The notes beneath the pieces were generated by a model, which saw nothing but the letters and a program-made list of their open reading frames with translations, was not told the DNA's origin and searched no databases. A program made the position numbers and the translations under genes. A stretch of DNA of 64,000 nucleotides from an uncultured Oscillospiraceae bacterium (GTDB lineage: Bacteria; Bacillota; Clostridia; Oscillospirales; Oscillospiraceae). The DNA is taken from assembly GCA_910583885.1 (NCBI GenBank), contig CAJUAC010000005.1:19866-83865 (forward strand), in the 5' to 3' direction. Within the stretch, counting starts at the first letter, position 1. Each line of letters starts with the position of its first letter. Shown in pieces: positions 1 through 7,734 of the stretch.

Positions 1-1
1 G

Positions 2-694
2 GTGCAGATGGTGTTCCAGGACCCCTATTCCGCCCTCAACCCCCTCAAGAAGATCTACACCGCCTTTGAGGAGCCCCTGAAGGTCCACGGTGTGAACAGC
101 AAGGAGGAGCGGGAGAAGATCATGGAGGACGTGCTGAAGATGGTCAACATCCAGCCCGACTACCTCCTGCGCTACCCCCACGAGTTCTCCGGCGGCCAGC
201 GCCAGCGGCTGTGCATCGCCCGGGCCCTGGAGGTCCGGCCGGAGGTGCTCATCTGCGATGAGCCGGTCTCCGCCCTGGACGTGTCCATCCAGGCCCAGGT
301 GCTCAACCTGATGAAGAAGATCCAGAAGGATCTGGGCCTGACATACCTCTTCATTGCCCACGACCTGTCGGTGGTGCAGTACATGTCCAACCGTATCGTG
401 GTGATGTACCTGGGCAAGATCGTGGAGATCGCGGATTCCCGCGCCCTCTACGACGAGCCCCTTCATCCCTACACCCGGGCCCTTCTCTCCGCCATCCCGG
501 TGCCCCAGATCCACCAGGAGAAGAAGCGGATCGTGCTCCAGGGCGAGGTGCCCAGCCCGATCAACAAGCCCACCGGCTGCGCCTTCCACCCCCGCTGTCC
601 CCACTGCACGGAGAAGTGCAGACAGGTGGACCCGGCCCTGATCCGGCACAAGGACAGCGAGCACATGGTGGCCTGCCACCTCTACAATAATTGA
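2..694 (+). CDS. oppF: Oligopeptide ABC transporter ATP-binding protein, OppF/DppF type (5' partial)
   Basis: This is the C-terminal two thirds of an ATPase that powers peptide or oligosaccharide import at the cytoplasmic face of the membrane. The window opens just before the Q-loop (FQDPYSALNP, about residue 5), so the Walker A part and true start lie upstream. Visible motifs are the signature FSGGQRQR, Walker B VLICDEPVSALD and the H-loop IAHDLSVVQ. After these comes the family C-terminal extension with LHPYTRALLSAIP and a Cys cluster (CAFHPRCPHC...C) that is typical of OppD/OppF proteins. It is followed 75 bases later by a gene of unknown function on the same strand, so it is probably the last transporter gene of an operon that continues into sugar-processing genes. 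The family assignment is firm; the substrate is not known. Confidence 0.93.
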   Translation: MQMVFQDPYSALNPLKKIYTAFEEPLKVHGVNSKEEREKIMEDVLKMVNIQPDYLLRYPHEFSGGQRQRLCIARALEVRPEVLICDEPVSALDVSIQAQVLNLMKKIQKDLGLTYLFIAHDLSVVQYMSNRIVVMYLGKIVEIADSRALYDEPLHPYTRALLSAIPVPQIHQEKKRIVLQGEVPSPINKPTGCAFHPRCPHCTEKCRQVDPALIRHKDSEHMVACHLYNN

Positions 695-769
695 CTTGGG
701 CAATGCCCTGGCCCTCTCCGGCGATTCCGCCGGGGAAGGCTGGGTATCTGCTGAAAAGGGGAGAATGTC

Positions 770-2350
770 ATGGATACCTTTGCGGAGGACTATAGCCAGT
801 GCCTGGCGGCGTATCTGCGGGAGCCGCCGCCTGCCGGGATTGAGGGCCTGCGGGACAACCTGTACCAGGCCTACCTCCGGCTGAAAACCGGGGCCTCCGC
901 CCAGGCTGCCCAGGGCAGCCGGCTGCTGGAGGAGGCGCCTTGGGGCCCCTGTCCCTACAGCGGCGTCCCGGCTGTGCAGCTGCTGACGGAGTGCGGCGAT
1001 GCCCTGGACATCCGGGCCCGGGACAGGCTCCTGCACTTTTTGCAGGAGGGCCGGGCCGGGTGGCTTGCGGAATTGGGCCGGAACTGCTGCAACAGCTTCC
1101 GCCTGCTGGCCGCGGCGTCCCTGCTGGGGTGCGGCCTGCTGCTGGAGGACCGGGAGGCTGCGGCGCAGGCCGAGGGCGCGCTGGCGTGGATGGAGGACCA
1201 TCTGGAGGGCTGTGATCTGCCGGATGAGTTTCTCTCCCCCTTCTACACAGGCCTGCAGCTGTCCGCTCTGGCGGAGATCCGCGCCCTCCCTGTGGCGGAG
1301 TCCTGCCGGGCCAGGGCGGCACGGCTGGAGGCCTTTATTTGGCGGGGGGTGCTGCGGCACTACCAGCCGGGGCTTCTGGGACTCGCGGGGGTATACAGCC
1401 GGGGGTACACCAGCGAGCTGGCGGGCCATTTCCAGATCATTCTGGCCTGCCTCCGGCGGCTGCTGGGGGACGAGGCCGGCTTTACCCTCCGGGCCACCCT
1501 TTGGTCGCCGGACTACGCCCAGGCTATCCTGCCCCACGGCACCTTGGCGTCCATGCAGTTTTACGCCCTGTATTTCGCCAGCTTTGACTACCTGTGTCCG
1601 CAGGAGGCTCTGGCGGCCTGGCGGGAGCGGCGGCTGCCCTGTGCCATCTCGGAGCGGGCGCGCACCGGTCCATCCCGGGATGTCAGCATCAAGCGCCAGG
1701 TGGCCCCGAATGCGCCCTGGGACTACCCGGCCCAGGAGCTGCGGCTGACCACCCGGCTGGAGGAGGGCCTGGCGGTGTCCTGGTCCGACGGAGAGTTTGA
1801 AAACGGCATGGCCTGCCCCGGGCTCCATGTGCTCTACAGCCGGGCCGGGCGCACCAAGGCATTTTTTCCCAAGCTGGTACGGAGCGCGGAGCGCTATATC
1901 GGCGAGGTAAACGACTACCCGAACCTGGGCCTGCGGCTGGGCCCCTCCAACTTTCCCGACGACGGGAGAAAGACCGTTCAGGCGGAAGGAGAGGGACTGC
2001 GCCTGTGCTACCGCCCCCGGGCCCTCTGCCGGGGCGCGAAAGAGATGAAGCTGGCGCTGATCTTTGCCGCCCACTTCTCCCTGCCCGACCAGGTATGGAC
2101 CGGAGATACACGGGTGGAGCGCTTTGACGGCCAGGAGCGATACCCCCTTGTGCCAGTGACGATCCGTGACGGGGACGCTGTATTTACCTTCGAGCCCCTC
2201 TCTTGCCAGGGATACTGGCAGTTCACCTGCCGCAACCGCTTTTTTCATGTGGAGTGGGTGCAGGACGCGGAAAACTTCGACCAGCTGAGCTGGGAGGTGC
2301 TGGTGGGCGTCACCAGCTCTCCGGATCAGCAGGGCAACATTACGCTTTAA
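770..2350 (+). CDS. Unknown 526-aa protein; helical N-terminal half, beta-rich C-terminal half
   Basis: I do not recognise a named family. The ATG at 770 follows a GGGGAGA ribosome site. No signal peptide or membrane segment is visible, so it is probably cytoplasmic. Residues 1-290 are rich in Leu/Ala helices with repeated hydrophobic pairs. Residues 300-526 look like alternating short strands, with many Arg, Asp and aromatic residues. That order (helical barrel followed by beta-sandwich) is reminiscent of heparinase or polysaccharide-lyase-like carbohydrate enzymes, but no catalytic motif confirms it. It lies between an Opp-type ATPase gene and a beta-propeller glycosidase-like gene, which suggests a role in handling an imported oligosaccharide. 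The coding call rests on length, ribosome site and operon position; the role is inference. Confidence 0.75.
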   Translation: MDTFAEDYSQCLAAYLREPPPAGIEGLRDNLYQAYLRLKTGASAQAAQGSRLLEEAPWGPCPYSGVPAVQLLTECGDALDIRARDRLLHFLQEGRAGWLAELGRNCCNSFRLLAAASLLGCGLLLEDREAAAQAEGALAWMEDHLEGCDLPDEFLSPFYTGLQLSALAEIRALPVAESCRARAARLEAFIWRGVLRHYQPGLLGLAGVYSRGYTSELAGHFQIILACLRRLLGDEAGFTLRATLWSPDYAQAILPHGTLASMQFYALYFASFDYLCPQEALAAWRERRLPCAISERARTGPSRDVSIKRQVAPNAPWDYPAQELRLTTRLEEGLAVSWSDGEFENGMACPGLHVLYSRAGRTKAFFPKLVRSAERYIGEVNDYPNLGLRLGPSNFPDDGRKTVQAEGEGLRLCYRPRALCRGAKEMKLALIFAAHFSLPDQVWTGDTRVERFDGQERYPLVPVTIRDGDAVFTFEPLSCQGYWQFTCRNRFFHVEWVQDAENFDQLSWEVLVGVTSSPDQQGNITL

Positions 2351-2387
2351 GAAAACATTGACCGTTCTTGTTATGGAGGTTATCACA

Positions 2388-3839
2388 ATGGACAAATTTC
2401 TTTTCCTGGACCGCAGCTGTCTCCAGCCCCAGGGCATGGACAATGTGCGCCTGGTGGTGGCTGCTGCGGAGAAGGACGCTGCTAACAATCCCCTGTTCCA
2501 CGAGGACTTCTTCAGCACCCCCTCTCTGCCCTGGGAGGCCCGGTATGACAACGCCTACCCCAACGTGATCTACGACCCCAAGTACAAGAAGTACCGCTGC
2601 TACTACACCTTCTGCTCCAAGGATGTGGAGTCCACCTCCACCCCCCGGGAGGAGCGGGCCAAGCGGGACTACCGCCCCATGTCCACCCGCATCACATCCC
2701 TGGGCTATGCTGAGAGCGACGACGGTATCCACTGGGTCAAGCCAAACCTGGGCCTGGTGGACTTTGAGGGAAGCAGGGAGAACAACATGCTCTTCCGCTA
2801 CGCCCACGGCACGGGTATTTTCCTGGACGAGGAGGAGACCAACCCCGCCAAGCGCTATAAGCTGGTGACCAAGGTGGAGTACCCTGGCAGCCGCACCTAT
2901 ATGGCGGTGAACTTCTCCGAGGACGGCATCCACTGGGGGGATATGATCCCCTGGCCCCGGTGGAATCCCCCGGCGGACTCCCACAACTTCCCCTTCCGGG
3001 ACAAGGTGGACGGCCTGTTCAAGGTCATCACCCGTACCTGGCGCAACGGGGTGCGCGTCTCCGCCATCTGCTCCAGCCGGGACTTCATCAACTGGAGCGA
3101 GCCCCGGGAGATCCTGCGCGGGGACGGCTTTGAGTCCCAGGTCTACTCCATGCCCGTGTTCTGGTACGACGGACTCTACTTGGGCCTGGCCTCCATGTTC
3201 CACGAGGGGGACCGCTCCGCAGAGAACTTTGACACAGTGGATCTGGAGCTGACCTACGCCTCCTCCTGCGACAAATTCGACCGGGTGGCCCCCTACCAGT
3301 ACCTGATTCCCCGGGGTCAGGGCAAATACCCGGACGGGGACTTTGACAGCTGCTGCATCTACGCCGCTGCGCCCATCGACATGGGGGACGGACGGCTGTG
3401 CATCTACTACATGGCAGGCAACGGCCAGCACACCAACTTCCGGGAGACCTCCTTCGCCCGTGCCTTCCTGCCCAAGGATCGCTTTGCCTGGTACGAGCCC
3501 AGGAACCCGGAGAAGACCGCTGTCATCCCCACCGGCCGCATGAACATCTACGGCAATGAGCTGTGCGTGCTGGCGGATACGGAGGAGGGCGGAGAGTGGT
3601 CTGTGGCCGTATGCCCCACCTGGAAGAGCGAGCCCTTTGAGGGCTTCGGCTTTGACGACTGCACCCTGTCCCCGGGTGAGGACGGTTATACCCGGGTGCA
3701 GTGGAAAAAGAACCTGATGGACCTGGAGAACGCCACCATCTCCCTGGTGTTCCGCTTTAGAAAAACCAGGCTGTACGCCATCCGCGGAGAGGTTGTCCGC
3801 ACTGCTGAGCGCTACTACGAGGGCGCACCCACGGTGTAA
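2388..3839 (+). CDS. Five-bladed beta-propeller glycoside hydrolase-like protein
   Basis: A cytoplasmic protein of about 483 aa with no signal peptide. It carries repeated propeller-blade motifs of the GH32/GH43/GH130 type: YAESDDGIHWVKP near residue 107, NFSEDGIHWGDM near 175 and SSRDFINWSEP near 225. There are also acidic strand starts such as NVIYDPKYKKYRCYYT. The ATG at 2388 has GGAGGT seven bases upstream and is preferred over the TTG at 2358, which has no ribosome site. The gene starts 37 bases after the unknown 526-aa gene and is followed 19 bases later by a YhcH-family gene, so all three are likely co-transcribed. Known relatives cleave or phosphorolyse short glycans. Which activity applies here cannot be told from the sequence, and the catalytic acid residues were not assigned. 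Confidence 0.8.
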   Translation: MDKFLFLDRSCLQPQGMDNVRLVVAAAEKDAANNPLFHEDFFSTPSLPWEARYDNAYPNVIYDPKYKKYRCYYTFCSKDVESTSTPREERAKRDYRPMSTRITSLGYAESDDGIHWVKPNLGLVDFEGSRENNMLFRYAHGTGIFLDEEETNPAKRYKLVTKVEYPGSRTYMAVNFSEDGIHWGDMIPWPRWNPPADSHNFPFRDKVDGLFKVITRTWRNGVRVSAICSSRDFINWSEPREILRGDGFESQVYSMPVFWYDGLYLGLASMFHEGDRSAENFDTVDLELTYASSCDKFDRVAPYQYLIPRGQGKYPDGDFDSCCIYAAAPIDMGDGRLCIYYMAGNGQHTNFRETSFARAFLPKDRFAWYEPRNPEKTAVIPTGRMNIYGNELCVLADTEEGGEWSVAVCPTWKSEPFEGFGFDDCTLSPGEDGYTRVQWKKNLMDLENATISLVFRFRKTRLYAIRGEVVRTAERYYEGAPTV

Positions 3840-3858
3840 GGCGGGGGAGGAAGAGTAC

Positions 3859-4305
3859 ATGATTTTTTGCAAGCTGGAGCAGCTGAGCAGGTACAAGGGC
3901 CTCTCAAAGCACCTGGACACGGCCATCCGTTTTCTGGAGGAGGGCGGCGCCTCCCGCCTGACCATGGGGTGCAACGAGGTAGACGGCGAGGCGGTGTACG
4001 TCAACCGCTTTGACTACGACACAGCGGAGGAGGCCATCACCGAGGGCCACATCCGCTACATTGACGTGCACGTGGTCCTCTCCGGTCAGGAGCAGATCGG
4101 CGTGGCGGACGTGTCCACTCTACAGGAGGTGGAGCGGCGGGAGGAGGAGGACTACATCGGCTTCTCCGGCCCCTTCCAGTGCATGTGCGTGATGAAGCCC
4201 GGGGACGTGCTGATCACCTTCCCGGAGGACGCCCACAGCCCCAAGCGACAGAACGGTGGACCCTGCCATGTGGAGAAGGCGGTTATTAAGGTGCTGGCCT
4301 GCTGA
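3859..4305 (+). CDS. YhcH/YjgK/YiaL (DUF386) family protein
   Basis: A 148-aa cupin-fold protein of the family that includes EbgC and YhcH, often found with sialic-acid or sugar-acid catabolism and thought to act on sugar epimers or anomers. Family hallmarks visible are the N-terminal NRFDYDT segment, the central IRYIDVHVVLSGQEQIG metal-site region and the late PEDAHSPKRQ stretch, whose His would complete the metal site. The ATG at 3859 lies after GGGGGAGGAAG and is preferred to an in-frame ATG upstream that would run back into the previous gene. It is the last intact gene of this plus-strand group; decayed DNA follows. Confidence 0.9.
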   Translation: MIFCKLEQLSRYKGLSKHLDTAIRFLEEGGASRLTMGCNEVDGEAVYVNRFDYDTAEEAITEGHIRYIDVHVVLSGQEQIGVADVSTLQEVERREEEDYIGFSGPFQCMCVMKPGDVLITFPEDAHSPKRQNGGPCHVEKAVIKVLAC

Positions 4306-4309
4306 GGGT

Positions 4310-4635
4310 GGCAATGCCTCCCTGCAAAATGATGGTTACACGGCTCATGGCGTTCAACAGGGAGACCTCCATGCCTATGAGGTACACCCCCTCCGAATGG
4401 TGTAGGATGCCCTCGCCGGGCGCGATGGACTGGTCCGTGAGGATCTTCCCCATCATATCGGTGAGCGTGACAGGGTAGCTTGTCCGGCTGCTGATAGCCC
4501 AGGCTGATGGAGAGCATTATCCATCATCAGCACTTTTTTGCCCGCTTTTGCCAGTCCAATCCCTAAATAGACGCAGGTTGTGGACTTTATTACGCCGCCC
4601 TTCTGGTTGGACAGCGCGATAATCTGTGCCTTCAT
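4310..4635 (-). pseudogene. Decayed ParA/Soj-type ATPase gene from an integrative conjugative element
   Basis: Reading the minus strand from ATG 4635 gives AQIIALSNQKGG, a classic deviant Walker A start, but the next residues are VIKSTT where functional ParA has VGKTTT. The frame then shifts. Another frame continues with SLGYQQPDKLP, and a third supplies VTLTDMMGKILTDQSI and APGEGILHHSEGV, then GMEVSLLNAMSR after loss of the usual short stretch between those two blocks. These blocks follow in the right order the ParA proteins that Firmicute conjugative elements carry near their transfer genes. At least two frameshifts, a damaged P-loop, an internal deletion and a missing C-terminal half make it a pseudogene. 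Confidence 0.8.
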
Positions 4636-5197
4636 CCCCTGCCTCCTATCCCAGCAGGCGGTTTTGTAGCTTACCGCCGCCGCGCTGCCCAACAGACGGC
4701 AGGCGTTGATAACAGCGCGTGTAGAGGCGATCTCATACGGCCTGCCTGTTTTCTTCGCCAGGGTCCGGAGGGCCTGGGATGCAGCAGACGTTATCGCAGG
4801 GGGCGCCGCAATGGCAAGGATCGTGTTCTTAGCAGTTGTATCGCATAGGGAAACACTCCTCCCTGTATCACAGTAGCGCGGCTATACACCGCATGGGCTG
4901 GACATCCGCACTGGCCACAACGGGCGCAGCTTGGTGTCCGCTATTATCTTATGCACAAGAAAGCGCGGCAGTTCCCGAATATGCTCCTGTTTCAGGGAGG
5001 AACCGTGCGTAACAAGTGCTCCCTTTGGACAAAGGGAGGGGAGATTGCAAACGTCATGCTATAAGCTGAGAAAATGTCTTCCTTTGATAAATTCAATGCT
5101 ATTGAATAGAAAATTTCTGTGTTTTCGGAATGTCGCGGGCAAATTCTGCGCAAGATGGTTGTGTACTCTATATAACACCCTGCCCCAGTATTCAGGC
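4636..5197. other. Decayed intergenic DNA, no intact gene
   Basis: No convincing intact gene is seen. On the minus strand a frame stays open from about 4840 down to the ParA remnant and includes YEIASTRAVINACRLLG, which has a protein-like feel but no start or recognised family. Further upstream another minus-strand frame reads HIRELPRFLVHKIIADTKL and then meets stops. The stretch is probably the rest of the degraded mobile element. Base composition drops towards the AT-rich promoter of the next plus-strand gene. Confidence 0.5.
5019..5038. repeat. Perfect short inverted repeat
   Basis: CTCCCTTTG and CAAAGGGAG face each other across two bases. There is no T-run on either side, so it is not an obvious terminator. 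It sits in the decayed element and might be a remnant recombination or protein-binding site. Confidence 0.6.
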
Positions 5198-5226
5198 TAT
5201 ACAATACAGCTGCATTTTGTTATAAT
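5198..5226 (+). promoter_or_regulatory. Promoter for the gene at 5261
   Basis: A TATACA -35 lies 17 bases before a perfect TATAAT -10 at 5221, which also carries the TGn extension of an extended -10 element. The gene start is 35 bases downstream. Confidence 0.7.
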
Positions 5227-5260
5227 GCATTATGGACTGTGATATGGGGAGGGGTGCTCT

Positions 5261-5857
5261 ATGTCGAAACATACCAGCCCGTATGAGGCATACGCAAAAC
5301 ATATGCTTGAGATGATGTATGGGGAGAGATATGGAACCTTACTTCTGCGGGACAAACCAGATCTTCAAACGGCAGATGGGGAATCCGGCATCGAAGTCAT
5401 GTCCGTGAATGGCGAAGCATTCGAGCGCCTGGTAACGGAGATCGCAATGTGCAAGCCATATCAAGCCCCATCGGACAGGGTACTGGATCTGTGTGCGAAA
5501 TGCGGCATAGAATACCATTCCTGGCAGACCTATGTCATAAAACCCCTTCCAGCAGCCGGGTTCATTGAACCGTTCCGCATCAAATTGAAGAAGCTGAACG
5601 CTGGATATGCATTCCTGGGACACTACGACCTGTTCCTTTATTCAGACCGGCATACGCTGGAAGACTACGAATTGGAGCCACTTCTGGAGACACTGTGCGA
5701 TGAGAACAAAGCCCCGATCTCATACCACTATGTCTATATTGATGCTGACGGAAAGCTGGTGTGCTTTGATCTGGCCCGCTGTACCTTTGAGGTTCAATCC
5801 ACCAGCGGTATACGGGAGAAACTGTTGACCGGCTCTGCCGGCTTCTCCTTGATTTGA
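5261..5857 (+). CDS. Hypothetical protein, 198 aa
   Basis: I do not recognise the family. The ATG at 5261 has GGGAGGGG nine bases upstream and a strong promoter, so it is a real monocistronic gene. The product lacks a signal peptide and membrane segments. It begins MSKHTSPYEAYAKHMLEMMYG and has scattered Cys pairs (LDLCAKCGIEYHSW near residue 75) but no regular metal-binding spacing. The N-terminal text, which speaks of a locally encoded data set (DLQTADGESGIEVMSVNGEAF), resembles small proteins that carry an endonuclease-like D...E-x core, but this is too weak to name. Its codon use is less GC-rich than its neighbours and it lies beside a decayed mobile element, so it may be cargo left by that element. 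Confidence 0.75.
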   Translation: MSKHTSPYEAYAKHMLEMMYGERYGTLLLRDKPDLQTADGESGIEVMSVNGEAFERLVTEIAMCKPYQAPSDRVLDLCAKCGIEYHSWQTYVIKPLPAAGFIEPFRIKLKKLNAGYAFLGHYDLFLYSDRHTLEDYELEPLLETLCDENKAPISYHYVYIDADGKLVCFDLARCTFEVQSTSGIREKLLTGSAGFSLI

Positions 5858-5957
5858 ATCAGGTTCAGATCTGTCCCTCCTCAAATTCCCTCGCTATTGC
5901 AGGGGGGCTGTAAACCATTTTCCACCGTATAGCACCCGCGTTCGCCGGGGTGCCGAA

Positions 5958-5986
5958 ACGGGCGATGTCTTACTGACATCGCCCGT
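5958..5986. terminator. Stem-loop terminator after the gene at 5261
   Basis: A perfect 12-bp stem, ACGGGCGATGTC pairing with GACATCGCCCGT around a five-base loop, is followed by a weak T/C-rich tail. It lies between convergent genes and could end both transcripts. Confidence 0.65.
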
Positions 5987-6059
5987 CTTCTACTGCCTTA
6001 AAAAGTATTCAATATATGGTTTCTTGCAACTTTGCTATGAAGCAACGGTTAATAACCTG

Positions 6060-6584
6060 TCACTTCTTTTCCGGTTCCGGATACTCCTGGCCTAAGGTAT
6101 CCACCCGAACGGATCTCATAACCTGCGGCTGCTTTGGCTTATCATTCATCATGCTCCGCGGTGTCCGGGAAATTTCCACTGCGGCGTCCACATTTTCAGT
6201 AATCTGTCCAAAGGCGGCATATTGCCCGTCCAGGTGGGGCGCAGCATCCACCATAATAAAGAACTGGCTGCCCGCACTATCAGGTGACATGGAACGAGCC
6301 ATCGAGAGGATCCCCAAAGTGTGCTTTATGTCATTCGTCTCAAAACCATTACCGGAAAACTCCCCACGGATAGAATAACCTGGCCCGCCCATGCCAGTAC
6401 CGTCGGGACAGCCTCCCTGAATCATAAAGCCGGGAATCACCCGATGGAAGATCAGCCCATCATAGTACCCGCTATTGGCCAGGGCAATAAAATTATTGAC
6501 CGTGTTGGGCGCTTTTTCTGGGTACAGCTCCCCCCGCATAATTTGTCCATTCTCCATCTCTATCGTGACAATAGGTTTGCTCAT
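6060..6584 (-). CDS. ppiB: Peptidyl-prolyl cis-trans isomerase, cyclophilin type
   Basis: A 174-aa cytoplasmic cyclophilin that speeds proline isomerisation during protein folding. The single-domain order is complete: EMENGQIMRGELYPEKAPNTV at the start, FHRVIPGFMIQGG (catalytic Arg and Phe) near residue 51, GILSMARSM near 91, GSQFFIM near 105, and the HLDGQYAAFGQI block near 117. The ATG at 6584 has AAGGAGGAGA upstream on the minus strand. It lies 19 bases downstream of smpB on the same strand, so the two are probably co-transcribed. Confidence 0.95.
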   Translation of the reverse strand: MSKPIVTIEMENGQIMRGELYPEKAPNTVNNFIALANSGYYDGLIFHRVIPGFMIQGGCPDGTGMGGPGYSIRGEFSGNGFETNDIKHTLGILSMARSMSPDSAGSQFFIMVDAAPHLDGQYAAFGQITENVDAAVEISRTPRSMMNDKPKQPQVMRSVRVDTLGQEYPEPEKK

Positions 6585-6603
6585 ACTGTCTCTCCTCCTT
6601 AAT

Positions 6604-7071
6604 TTACCGATTATAGGATTTCATGGCCCGGTCAATATCCCGTTTGGCATCCCGTTTAGCCATGGAGTCGCGCTTATCATAGTTTTTCTTGCCCTTACAC
6701 AGCCCGATTTCTACTTTGACCCGTGCGTTCTTAAAATAAACGCTGATGGGAATCAAAGCATAGCCATCCTGCTGGGCATAGGCTTGGAGCCGGTTAATCT
6801 CCCGCTTGTGCATCAACAGCCGCCGGGGCCGCACTGGATCCCGGTTAAAAATATTCCCGTGCTCATAGGGGCTGATATGCATCCCATGAAGGTAAATCTC
6901 CCCGTTCTTTGCGATACAGTAGGAATCTTTCAAATTCAACGTCCCAGCCCGGATTGATTTCACTTCTGTGCCATAGAGCTCAATGCCCGCTTCATAGCGG
7001 TCCTCTACAAAGTAGTCATGATGTGCCTTTCGATTCTGCGCTGCCACCTTGACTCCCTTTTTTTCTGCCAT
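6604..7071 (-). CDS. smpB: SsrA-binding protein
   Basis: SmpB binds tmRNA and brings it to stalled ribosomes for trans-translation. The 155-aa product has the family core: NRKAHHDYFVEDRYEAGIEL, GTEVKSIRAGTLNLKDSY and YLHGMHISPYEHGN, then the basic C-terminal tail (KKNYDKRDSMAKRDAKRD) that enters the decoding centre. The start was set at ATG 7071 because GGAGGG precedes it and because the family begins near KGVKVAAQNRK; the longer frame to 7110 overlaps the promoter. No ssrA gene is seen nearby. Confidence 0.96.
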   Translation of the reverse strand: MAEKKGVKVAAQNRKAHHDYFVEDRYEAGIELYGTEVKSIRAGTLNLKDSYCIAKNGEIYLHGMHISPYEHGNIFNRDPVRPRRLLMHKREINRLQAYAQQDGYALIPISVYFKNARVKVEIGLCKGKKNYDKRDSMAKRDAKRDIDRAMKSYNR

Positions 7072-7100
7072 GAACCAGCCCTCCTTCCAAGCTTTTGACC

Positions 7101-7129
7101 AGTATACCATATATCGCCTGTCACTTCAA
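7101..7129 (-). promoter_or_regulatory. Promoter for smpB-ppiB
   Basis: On the minus strand a TTGAAG -35 (7124-7129) is followed after 17 bases by TATACT (7101-7106) with a TGG extension. The smpB start lies 30 bases further on. Confidence 0.75.
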
Positions 7130-7521
7130 GTCAGGAAATTGCTGTTGCGCGCCTATCTCACAAAGTGCTGAGAATCGGGATCCCCATCCCTCGAAGCCAG
7201 TGTACAGATGCGATGGCTACAGGAATCAGAACACAATAAAGACAAAATATAAAAATCGTCTTTATTTAGAAATCAATTTATCGCAGAAAAATTTTATAGT
7301 GAGCCTCGTTCTTTTCCATAAAATCGTAACAAATCGAACTAATAGTGTTCATTAAGCAACGATTACCCCTCTTAGAAACACAAAAACAGGACTTGCACTT
7401 CTTTCTCTTTTATGATATAGTTGTCCTCAACGTTAAAAATGCTCCATGCTGGAGCCCTTTATATGACGCTATTTATAGACAACTTTTATATTTTGATTAT
7501 AAATTTGAAAGGGGTTGCATC
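7130..7521. other. AT-rich divergent intergenic region and glycan-operon leader
   Basis: About 390 bases with no recognised gene between divergent smpB and the glycan operon. It is far more AT-rich than its surroundings. It contains an AT-rich hairpin with AATAAAGAC/GTCTTTATT arms near 7232-7267, the operon promoter at 7393, and a small GCTCCA/TGGAGC hairpin at about 7441-7455 in the leader. A second weak promoter-like pair (TAGACA, 16 bases, TATAAA) lies near 7476-7503, just before the first ORF. Confidence 0.55.
7393..7421 (+). promoter_or_regulatory. Main promoter of the glycan/heptose operon
   Basis: TTGCAC at 7393-7398 and TATAGT at 7416-7421 are 17 bases apart in an AT-rich stretch. 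A leader of about 95 bases follows before the first start codon at 7522. No other good promoter was noticed inside the 15-kb operon. Confidence 0.7.
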
Positions 7522-7728
7522 ATGCAGTACGACCTAACAGGTCCTGGATTCCGTTTAGCACAGGAAGGGATCAAACGCTGCTTGACGGCTTGCTGTGGTT
7601 TGAGCCACAACGATAAATCCTGGCCGCAATGCATTGGGGGGCTGGGGCGGCAACAAACAGCCTACGCCCAGGAGCAGATACGGGCCGGACCCACGGAGCT
7701 GCTGAAGATTGATCGGAAAGGGAGGTAA
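7522..7728 (+). CDS. Small 68-aa protein at the head of the glycan operon
   Basis: The ATG at 7522 has GAAAGGGG eight bases upstream, and the frame runs to a stop six bases before the TTG start of the exporter permease. The product has no membrane segment. It has a cluster of Cys (KRCLTACCGL near residues 18-27, and WPQC near 36) and a basic end (KIDRKGR). I do not recognise it. It could be a regulatory leader peptide, a small accessory factor, or a chance frame. The ribosome site and tight spacing favour translation. Confidence 0.5.
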   Translation: MQYDLTGPGFRLAQEGIKRCLTACCGLSHNDKSWPQCIGGLGRQQTAYAQEQIRAGPTELLKIDRKGR

Positions 7729-7734
7729 TATACA

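Noticed and set aside
2340..4004. A 554-codon minus-strand frame opposite the propeller gene
   Set aside because: Low-complexity Val/Gly/His antisense text without motifs; the plus-strand protein has repeated propeller motifs.
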